Of a stretch of 19,252 nucleotides of DNA, positions 14,027 through 19,252 are shown piece by piece. The stretch is from Comamonadaceae bacterium (GTDB taxonomy: Bacteria > Pseudomonadota > Gammaproteobacteria > Burkholderiales > Burkholderiaceae). The translations under genes were made by a program, and so were the position numbers. Position 1 is the stretch's first letter; every line of letters begins with the position of its first letter. The stretch lies in contig CANKOT010000039.1 of the NCBI GenBank assembly GCA_947484245.1, positions 1-19,252 of the forward strand, read 5' to 3'. The notes beneath the pieces were generated by a model. It had not been told where the DNA came from. It saw nothing but the letters and a program-made list of their open reading frames with translations, and made no database searches.

Positions 14027-15447
14027 GCACCTTATTGGAAAACCTGCGCCGCATTTGTGGCAGCCCCCATGTCCTGACACACGAGGACCCGCAAACCGAT
14101 TTAAGCGCTTGGGAGCAAGACTGGCGCAAGCGCTCACATGGCAGGGCTTTGGCTGTCGTTCGGCCAGCCAATGTGCAAGAAGTTGCGGCAGTGGTGAAGG
14201 CCTGTGCCAGCGCATCGACCAGCATCGTTCCGCAAGGCGGCAATACCGGTTTGGTCGTCGGCTCTGTGCCCGACAGTTCAGGCAAGCAAGTAGTTCTGAG
14301 CTTGCAACGCATGAACCAAATTCGTTCGCTAGACCCCGCCAACCTCACCGTGGTTGCAGAGGCTGGTTGCATTTTGCAAAACGTTCAAGCGCATGTTGAA
14401 AATGCAGGCTATTTATTCCCCTTGAGCTTGGCCGCCAAAGGCAGTTGCACTTTGGGTGGCAATTTAGGGACCAATGCCGGTGGCACCCAAGTGCTTCGAT
14501 TTGGCAACACACGCGAGCTGTGTTTAGGCCTGGAAGTGGTCACCGCAGAAGGTGAGATTTGGCATGGCCTGTCGGGCCTGCGAAAAGACAACACAGGCTA
14601 CGATTTGCGCAACCTCATGATTGGCAGTGAAGGCACTTTGGGCATCATCACAGCCGCCTGCATGAAACTCTATCCACAACCCGCCGCACAGCTCACCGCA
14701 TGGGCTGCAGTGCCCAGCATGGAGGCGGCTGTGTCACTTTTGGGTTTGGCCCACGAACGCTTGGGTGCAGGGCTCACTGGCTTTGAAGTGATGGGGCAAT
14801 TTGCATTGGGTTTGGTGGACAAACACTACCCCCAGCTTCGCGTGCCATTGTTCAAAGAATCGCCCTGGTGCGTCCTTTTAGAAAATTCAGACCACGAGTC
14901 GGAGTCCCATGCCCGAATCGGCTTTGAAAGCCTGATGGAGGCCGCCTTAGACAAAGGCTGGGTGACCGACGCTGTCGTGGCTGAAAGTTTGGCGCAGGCC
15001 AAGGGGCTCTGGGAAATACGCGAAACCATCACCATGGCGCAAGCCGATGAAGGCCTGAACATCAAGCACGACATCAGTGTGCCGGTGTCTCTGATTCCTC
15101 AGTTTGTGACCGAAACTGACGCTTTGCTGCAGTCCAAAATTCCCGGCATTCGCTTGGTGAACTTCGGTCATTGGGGCGATGGCAACCTCCATTACAACGT
15201 TCAAGCACCTGCCGGTGCAGACGGCCCTGCATTTTTACGCGACCATGAAGACGAAGTAAATACTTGGGTGTTTGACCAAGTTAAAGCCTTCCAAGGGTCG
15301 ATCAGCGCCGAACACGGTGTGGGCAGCCTGAAAGCAGACAAACTCAAGCATTACAAAGACCCCACTGCCATGGCCATGATGAAGGCTATCAAATTGGCTT
15401 TGGACCCACACAACATCATGAATCCCGGCAGAGTGATTAAAATTTAG
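14023..15447 (+). CDS. FAD-linked 2-hydroxyacid dehydrogenase (D-lactate / D-2-hydroxyglutarate dehydrogenase type)
   Basis: A 474-residue flavoprotein of the GlcD/DLD/D2HGDH group, which oxidises D-2-hydroxyacids to 2-oxoacids and hands electrons to a quinone, cytochrome or electron-transfer flavoprotein. The PCMH-type FAD domain is in the N-terminal half: PQGGNTGLVVGSVP (70-83), LGGNLGTNAGGTQVLRFGNT (144-163), KDNTGYDLRNLMIGSEGTLGI (188-208). The C-terminal substrate domain keeps R333, K348, the metal-binding pair H383 and H390 in FGHWGDGNLHYN, and E430-H431 in SAEHGVGSLK. No Fe-S cysteines, so it is not the fused FAD/Fe-S type. That set suits both D-lactate and D-2-hydroxyglutarate dehydrogenases, so I leave the substrate open. 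The ATG overlaps the DUF2069 stop. thyA starts 53 bases later. Confidence 0.9.
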   Translation: MSTLLENLRRICGSPHVLTHEDPQTDLSAWEQDWRKRSHGRALAVVRPANVQEVAAVVKACASASTSIVPQGGNTGLVVGSVPDSSGKQVVLSLQRMNQIRSLDPANLTVVAEAGCILQNVQAHVENAGYLFPLSLAAKGSCTLGGNLGTNAGGTQVLRFGNTRELCLGLEVVTAEGEIWHGLSGLRKDNTGYDLRNLMIGSEGTLGIITAACMKLYPQPAAQLTAWAAVPSMEAAVSLLGLAHERLGAGLTGFEVMGQFALGLVDKHYPQLRVPLFKESPWCVLLENSDHESESHARIGFESLMEAALDKGWVTDAVVAESLAQAKGLWEIRETITMAQADEGLNIKHDISVPVSLIPQFVTETDALLQSKIPGIRLVNFGHWGDGNLHYNVQAPAGADGPAFLRDHEDEVNTWVFDQVKAFQGSISAEHGVGSLKADKLKHYKDPTAMAMMKAIKLALDPHNIMNPGRVIKI

Positions 15448-15500
15448 CTTTCGGCCTTGAATGCATTTGAAGGCCTCCAACAAACCCCATTGATCAGCCC

Positions 15501-16334
15501 ATGACCACTCGCCCTATTCGCTCGCAATACGAAGACTTCATGCGCCATGTGAACGACCATGGCGTCTTCAAGGCCGACCGCACGGGCACGGGCACTGCAA
15601 GTGTCTTTGGTCATCAAATGCGTTTTGATTTGAACGAAGGCTTTCCGCTGGTCACCACCAAAAAAGTTCACCTTCGCTCGATCATTCAAGAACTTTTGTG
15701 GTTCCTCTCAGGCTCTAGCAACAACAATTGGTTGCGCGAACGCGGTGTCACCATTTGGGACGAGTGGGCGCGGGAGGATGGCGACCTCGGCCCGGTCTAT
15801 GGCGTTCAATGGCGCAGTTGGCCCACGCCCGATGGCGGCCACATCGATCAAATTAACGACGTCATTCGCACGCTCAAAACCAATCCCGATTCGCGTCGCA
15901 TCATTGTGAGTGCTTGGAACGTGGCCGAGTTGTCCAAAATGGCCCTTATGCCGTGTCATGCGTTCTTTCAATTTTATGTCGCACCGCCTCAAGTTGAAGG
16001 CGGCAAGGGCAAGCTCAGTTGCCAGTTGTATCAGCGCAGTGCTGATATTTTCTTGGGCGTACCTTTCAACATTGCCAGCTACGCTTTGCTCACGCACATG
16101 ATGGCGCAGCAATGTGATTTGGATGTGGGTGATTTCATTTGGACGGGTGGCGACTGTCATATCTACAGCAATCACAAAGAACAAGTGGCACTGCAACTCA
16201 GTCGCTCGCCTTTCGCTTATCCCACTTTGAACATCAAGCGCAAGCCTGCGTCTATCTTTGAATACGAATACGAAGACTTTGAAGTGCTGGACTATCAGTG
16301 CCACGCAGCCATCAAGGCGCCGGTGGCAGTTTAA
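15501..16334 (+). CDS. thyA: Thymidylate synthase
   Basis: A 277-residue thymidylate synthase that methylates dUMP to dTMP with methylene-tetrahydrofolate, producing dihydrofolate. Visible are [12 protein letters not shown] (26-37), [22 protein letters not shown]132-R133 of [10 protein letters not shown] (phosphate binding from the other subunit), catalytic C152 in [12 protein letters not shown], and [24 protein letters not shown] with the dUMP-binding Q-R-S-x-D and N. Near residues 90-110 it reads like the E. coli-size enzyme, with a few extra residues around [10 protein letters not shown]. The ATG has no strong ribosome site. Its TAA shares one base with the folA ATG (TAATG at 16332-16336), so the two enzymes of the thymidylate cycle are made together. 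Confidence 0.98.
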   Translation: MTTRPIRSQYEDFMRHVNDHGVFKADRTGTGTASVFGHQMRFDLNEGFPLVTTKKVHLRSIIQELLWFLSGSSNNNWLRERGVTIWDEWAREDGDLGPVYGVQWRSWPTPDGGHIDQINDVIRTLKTNPDSRRIIVSAWNVAELSKMALMPCHAFFQFYVAPPQVEGGKGKLSCQLYQRSADIFLGVPFNIASYALLTHMMAQQCDLDVGDFIWTGGDCHIYSNHKEQVALQLSRSPFAYPTLNIKRKPASIFEYEYEDFEVLDYQCHAAIKAPVAV

Positions 16335-16834
16335 TGAAGTTAAAACTCATTTACGCACGCGCGGCCAACGGGGTCATTGGACTGAACAACCAAATGCCTT
16401 GGCATTTGCCCGAAGACTTGGCGCATTTCAAACGCACCACACTGGGTTGCCCTGTGCTGATGGGCCGAAAAACCTGGGAATCGATACCCGTCAAATTCAG
16501 ACCGCTTCCTGGCCGTGCTAATTTGGTCATCACACGCCAAAAGGATTGGCGCGCCGAAGGCGCTCATGTTGTGCACTCTCTCGCAGAAGGCCTCTCACTT
16601 GCATTGGCCCATTGCCCTGAGGGCAAAGATTTATGGGTCATGGGCGGCGCAGAAATTTATGCGCAATTGGCGCCCATCGCCGATGAAGCTGTCGTGACAG
16701 AAATTGAACAGAACTTCGAAGGCGATGCCTACGCGCCCGTCTTAAATGAGGCATGGCGCGAAACATCACGTGAGTCTCACACGGCATCGTCTGGCATGAA
16801 ATTCAGCTTTGTCACTTACCAACGGTCTGCTTGA
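16334..16834 (+). CDS. folA: Dihydrofolate reductase
   Basis: A 166-residue NADPH-dependent dihydrofolate reductase, the trimethoprim target, which regenerates tetrahydrofolate after ThyA. Motifs in order: ARAANGVIGLNNQMPWHLPEDLAHFK with acidic D28 and the Met20-like loop (NQMPWHLP), GCPVLMGRKTWESIP, LPGRANLVITR, and the nucleotide-binding WVMGGAEIYAQL. Length matches chromosomal FolA. The start ATG at 16334 overlaps the thyA stop by one base, so expression is probably by reinitiation. exonuclease III begins 16 bases after its stop. Confidence 0.97.
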   Translation: MKLKLIYARAANGVIGLNNQMPWHLPEDLAHFKRTTLGCPVLMGRKTWESIPVKFRPLPGRANLVITRQKDWRAEGAHVVHSLAEGLSLALAHCPEGKDLWVMGGAEIYAQLAPIADEAVVTEIEQNFEGDAYAPVLNEAWRETSRESHTASSGMKFSFVTYQRSA

Positions 16835-16850
16835 AAGTCATTTGAGTGCC

Positions 16851-17636
16851 ATGAAACTTGCCACTTGGAATGTCAACTCACTCACCGTGCGCTTGCCTCA
16901 GGTGATCGACTGGTTAAAAGCCCAAGAAGCCCTAGGACCAGACCATGTCATTGATGTTCTTGCATTGCAAGAATTGAAAATGACCGATGACAAGTTTCCA
17001 CTTGCCGCATTCACAGAAGCGGGCTACCACGCTCAGTGGTTTGGCCAAAAAACCTACAACGGCGTAGCACTCATATCTCGGACCGAAGGCACACAGCTTG
17101 TTAAAAACATTCCGGGGTTTGAGGATGACATGTCACGCGTGATCACTGCCACCTTTGGCGACGTGCGCGTGATTGGTGGCTATTTTCCCAACGGCCAAGC
17201 GCCTGACAGTGACAAGTTCGCATACAAAATGCGCTGGCTAACGGCATTGCAGCAGTGGGTCAAGCTAGAGATGTCAACCTACCCCAAGCTGGCACTGATG
17301 GGCGACTACAACATCACCTTTGATGATCTGGATGTTTGGGACCCCGTGGGCTTGGCGGGCACCATTCACTGCACAGCCGAAGAGCGTGAGCATTTGAACG
17401 GCTTGATTCAATTGGGCCTGCACGACAGTTTCAGACTGTTTGATCAAGCCGAAAAAAGCTTCAGCTGGTGGGACTACCGCGACTTTGGTTTCAAAAGAAA
17501 CCGCGGTATGCGCATCGATCACATTTTGATCACGGATGCTCTGAAAGCTTGCGCCACTGGCTGCGTGATCGACAAAGTGCCTCGCAAAAACGAGAGGCCC
17601 AGCGATCACACGCCCGTGGTTCTCACGCTGAGTTAA
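16851..17636 (+). CDS. xth: Exodeoxyribonuclease III (AP endonuclease)
   Basis: A 261-residue exonuclease III of the EEP superfamily, which cuts DNA at abasic sites and removes 3' blocks and 3' nucleotides in base excision repair. Residues seen: N7 in TWNVNSLTVR, metal-binding E41 in LQELKM, Y111 in GGYFPNG, D152 and N154 in MGDYNIT, D223 in MRIDHILIT, D252 and H253 in PSDHTPVV. All catalytic positions are kept. The start MKLATWNVNS is the normal family start; an in-frame TTG further upstream overlaps folA and is not needed. Placement after thyA-folA groups it with nucleotide and DNA maintenance genes. Confidence 0.96.
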   Translation: MKLATWNVNSLTVRLPQVIDWLKAQEALGPDHVIDVLALQELKMTDDKFPLAAFTEAGYHAQWFGQKTYNGVALISRTEGTQLVKNIPGFEDDMSRVITATFGDVRVIGGYFPNGQAPDSDKFAYKMRWLTALQQWVKLEMSTYPKLALMGDYNITFDDLDVWDPVGLAGTIHCTAEEREHLNGLIQLGLHDSFRLFDQAEKSFSWWDYRDFGFKRNRGMRIDHILITDALKACATGCVIDKVPRKNERPSDHTPVVLTLS

Positions 17637-17645
17637 GCCTTGCGG

Positions 17646-17720
17646 GTTGCCATGCTGCTTGCCCAATCCGCCATCTGCACCTGTGACAATGGCGACACCT
17701 CCGTGAAGATCAATGCGTAC
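17646..17720 (-). pseudogene. Remnant of the 5' end of an SDR gene
   Basis: The minus strand of the xth-Nudix gap translates, from 17720 downward, to V-RIDLHGGVAIVTGADGGLGKQH and then loses resemblance as it runs into the end of xth. This is the classic opening of a short-chain dehydrogenase: a D-L-x-G-x-V-A-I-V-T-G-A-x-G-G-L-G nucleotide-binding strand. A Shine-Dalgarno-like AAGGAAA lies at 17725-17731 (minus strand), correctly spaced from the codon where ATG is expected, but that codon is now GTA. About 23 codons remain; the rest of the gene is missing. It looks like a deletion scar of a gene once divergent from the Nudix gene. No start and no body, so not functional. Confidence 0.6.
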
Positions 17721-17770
17721 TTGGTTTCCTTAATCTGATAGCCTTGCAATGTCCCTCAATTGAAGCCGTC

Positions 17771-18556
17771 ATGGAAATCACCTCTCACATCGTAGACACC
17801 CCACCGCGCGATGCAGCCACTGTATTGATGCTGCGCGAGGGATCGTCTGGCTTAGAAGTTTTGTTACTCAAACGCCATACAGATTCAAAGGACTTGGGTG
17901 GTGCTTTTGTATTTCCAGGTGGTAAACGCGATGAAGCCGATGCCAGTCCTAGCGCGTTGGCAAGCCTTGACCAAGCTCTCTCAGATTTGCAAACACAGTT
18001 GGGGGAACCCGACATCACGCCTGAGCATGCTGGCAGTTTGTTCGCGGCCGCCTTGCGAGAAGCCCAAGAAGAGTGCGGCTTGCAACTAAGCTGCGCCGAC
18101 TTACGACCCTGGTCGCGTTGGATCACACCGCGCATGCCCTCCATGATGTCCAAACGTTTCGACACGCGATTCTTTTTAGCCAGAGCGCCTGCATTACAAA
18201 CTGCTGTTCAGGACAATCACGAAACCACGGAAGTCTTGTGGACCACACCAAGACAAGCCCTTGTGCAATATTGGGAGGGAGAGATCCTGTTGGCGCCGCC
18301 TCAAATTATGAGCCTGTCTCACTTGAGTCTCTTTCAGACGGTCGATCATGCGCTAAAAGATGCCGTGCAACGCACACCTCCTGTGATTCAACCAGAGCCT
18401 TTTGATGTCGAGGGCATGCGGGTCATTTGTTATCCTGGCGACCCTGGGCATTCTGTACGGGAACGTGCACTCCCCGGCCCCTCACGACTCCACTTTAGAA
18501 ACAAGCGCTTTGAACCAGAAGGTGGTTTGGATGCCCTGCTTCACGGAAAGTTGTAA
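17771..18556 (+). CDS. Nudix hydrolase with interrupted Nudix box (NUDT19-like)
   Basis: A 261-residue Nudix hydrolase. The box is split: FVFPGGKRDEAD (residues 47-57) carries the leading glycines and REAQEECGL (96-104) the R-E-x-x-E-E-x-G core, with about 30 extra residues between them compared with the standard GX5EX7REUXEEXGU. That layout is typical of the NUDT19/RP2 group, whose animal members hydrolyse CoA and acyl-CoA. WITPRMPSMMSKRFDTRFFLA (residues 117-137) is another group hallmark. ATG at 17771 gives MEITSHIVDTPPRDAATVLML; a TTG at 17744 in frame is less likely. The substrate is inferred only; CoA derivatives or other nucleoside diphosphates are candidates. The HPt gene starts 3 bases after its stop, with GGAAAG at 18545-18550 inside this gene as that gene's ribosome site. 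Confidence 0.9.
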   Translation: MEITSHIVDTPPRDAATVLMLREGSSGLEVLLLKRHTDSKDLGGAFVFPGGKRDEADASPSALASLDQALSDLQTQLGEPDITPEHAGSLFAAALREAQEECGLQLSCADLRPWSRWITPRMPSMMSKRFDTRFFLARAPALQTAVQDNHETTEVLWTTPRQALVQYWEGEILLAPPQIMSLSHLSLFQTVDHALKDAVQRTPPVIQPEPFDVEGMRVICYPGDPGHSVRERALPGPSRLHFRNKRFEPEGGLDALLHGKL

Positions 18557-18559
18557 AGC

Positions 18560-18946
18560 ATGACATCCCCGCGCTTTTTGTCCATGGAAAAAGCCATCGG
18601 CTATTTGGGCGATGCCAGCAGCGCTTACCAACTTTTAGGCACGCTCAACACCACGCTGCTCACTGACGAGCCGATCATTGCCAACGCTATTCAAAATCGC
18701 AACTTCGAAGTGTTGCAAAAAATATGGCATCAATTGAAAGGCTTTGCACCCGTGTTTTGCCAAGATGAATTGGTGGCTGAAATCACGCACACTGAAGGCT
18801 TGTTTAAACAAATGACATCACCCCAAGAACAAGCTGCCGCCCTTGCGGCCAGTGCGCTTTTACAAGCTAATTTGCAAGCGCTTCAACTTGAGGTTGCCGC
18901 TCAAATTTTGCAAGCGGCTGCGATATCCAAGCCTCTAAGACCTTAG
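18560..18946 (+). CDS. HPt (histidine phosphotransfer) domain-like protein
   Basis: A 128-residue soluble, mostly helical protein. Residues about 9-90 follow the HPt pattern: MEKAIGYLGDASSAYQLLGTL, LLTDEPIIANAIQNRNFEVLQKI, then the phospho-acceptor-type motif WHQLKGFAPVF with H57-x-L-K60-G61, and helix DELVAEITHTEGLFKQ. The last 35 residues are an alanine- and leucine-rich helix. HPt domains relay phosphate between hybrid kinases and response regulators; no kinase or regulator gene is nearby, so partners are unknown. ATG at 18560 sits 3 bases after the Nudix stop with GGAAAG upstream. The 3' end overlaps the convergent dusC by 80 bases. I call the domain from motif resemblance alone. Confidence 0.75.
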   Translation: MTSPRFLSMEKAIGYLGDASSAYQLLGTLNTTLLTDEPIIANAIQNRNFEVLQKIWHQLKGFAPVFCQDELVAEITHTEGLFKQMTSPQEQAAALAASALLQANLQALQLEVAAQILQAAAISKPLRP

Positions 18947-19252
18947 GGTCTTGAACCAGCCTGAGCGTGTCAAATGCTTGCTGAGCCTCAGGGTAATGTC
19001 GACGCAAATAATTAAGCCATTGCTTCAAGCGCCCAGAACGATGGCGCGGCGCCACATGCAAACTCATGCGCTTCCAAAAAACACTGAGCAAGGGCCACAA
19101 TTGTTGCCAAGAAAATTTCTGTGGCATGTCTGCCAATGACATGCCTTGCGCCTGGGCATCGTGAAATTTAATTTCCAATGCAAGCCCAGGATTGTTCACC
19201 ATGCCGCGGCCAATCATGATGTCATTGCAGCCAGTGACTTCACGGCAACGAA
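18867..19252 (-). CDS. dusC: tRNA-dihydrouridine synthase, DusC type, C-terminal part
   Basis: The C-terminal 128 or so codons of a flavin-dependent tRNA dihydrouridine synthase, which reduces uridine in the tRNA D-loop (U16 for DusC). The gene enters from the right edge; the first readable residues are CREVTGCNDIMIGRGMVNNP, the end of the FMN-binding barrel. RHRSGRLKQWLNYLRRHYPEAQQAFDTLR then matches the DusC recognition domain (E. coli DusC has a similar RIKQWLSYLRKEY stretch, from memory), which favours DusC over DusA and DusB. The tail after DTLRLVQDPKVLEAW is about 20 residues longer than I recall for E. coli. It ends in TAG at 18867-18869, inside the 3' end of the HPt gene. Confidence 0.9.
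   Translation of the reverse strand, partial: RCREVTGCNDIMIGRGMVNNPGLALEIKFHDAQAQGMSLADMPQKFSWQQLWPLLSVFWKRMSLHVAPRHRSGRLKQWLNYLRRHYPEAQQAFDTLRLVQDPKVLEAWISQPLAKFERQPQVEALAN

Noticed and set aside
15453..15475. Inverted repeat GGCCTT ... AAGGCC between the flavoprotein gene and thyA
   Set aside because: Only six base pairs with an 11-base loop and no following T-run; not a convincing terminator.
17652..17738. 28-codon plus-strand reading frame (MLLAQSAICTC...) between xth and the Nudix gene
   Set aside because: No ribosome site, no recognisable pattern, and it is the antisense of the SDR remnant, which explains the sequence better.
1..19252. Mobile elements, CRISPR arrays, tRNA or rRNA genes
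   Set aside because: No transposase, integrase, terminal repeats, regularly spaced repeats or tRNA-like segments were seen on reading both strands.

Overview
The window looks like core chromosome of a betaproteobacterium of the order Burkholderiales, most likely a Comamonadaceae member of the Limnohabitans/Rhodoferax/Polaromonas kind. This is inferred from the protein families and their order (CBS protein-aroC-MFS, thyA-folA-xth, gcvP, MetY-type sulfhydrylase, DUF2069, YihY), the moderate GC content and the very tight packing with ATGA start/stop overlaps. I see no insertion sequence, prophage, CRISPR array, tRNA or rRNA. No stretch longer than about 135 bases lacks a gene.

Layout. (1) 1-3212, plus strand: the 3' end of gcvP, a GNAT acetyltransferase overlapping it, and a large radical SAM protein with a B12-binding-like domain. 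(2) 3244-5783, minus strand, transcribed from 5783 downward: a five-gene cluster of FrnE-like DsbA oxidoreductase, DCC-family thiol protein, short-chain dehydrogenase, a tiny cysteine-rich protein and an exported histidine phosphatase. Three of its four junctions are 3-base gaps or ATGA overlaps, so it is probably one operon with a thiol-redox flavour. (3) 5903-6346, plus: a solitary, somewhat divergent type II 3-dehydroquinate dehydratase. Its stop codon overlaps the stop of the convergent hydrolase, and a strong hairpin follows at once. (4) 6343-10032, minus: CBS-pair protein, chorismate synthase, MFS transporter, alpha/beta hydrolase. (5) 10145-12276, plus: a MetY-type O-acetylhomoserine sulfhydrylase translationally coupled to another alpha/beta hydrolase, with a short palindrome upstream. 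(6) 12338-13561, minus: a YihY/BrkB membrane protein, divergent from (7) with only 21 bases between start codons. (7) 13583-18946, plus: DUF2069 membrane protein, FAD-linked 2-hydroxyacid dehydrogenase, thymidylate synthase, dihydrofolate reductase, exonuclease III, a Nudix hydrolase with an interrupted Nudix box, and an HPt-domain protein. (8) The 3' part of a DusC-like tRNA-dihydrouridine synthase enters from the right on the minus strand and overlaps the HPt gene tail to tail by 80 bases.

How the genes work together. AroQ and AroC serve the shikimate pathway. ThyA consumes methylene-tetrahydrofolate and releases dihydrofolate, which FolA recycles; GcvP belongs to the glycine cleavage system that feeds the same one-carbon pool. 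MetY makes homocysteine, the direct precursor of methionine.

The least ordinary items are: the radical SAM protein, with CX4CX2C cysteine spacing and no B12-ligand motif; the redox cluster with its five-cysteine mini-protein; the AroQ paralogue and the hairpin behind it; a remnant of the start of a lost SDR gene in the xth-Nudix gap; and the orphan HPt protein. I found no evidence of a defence system or other clearly new multi-gene machine.
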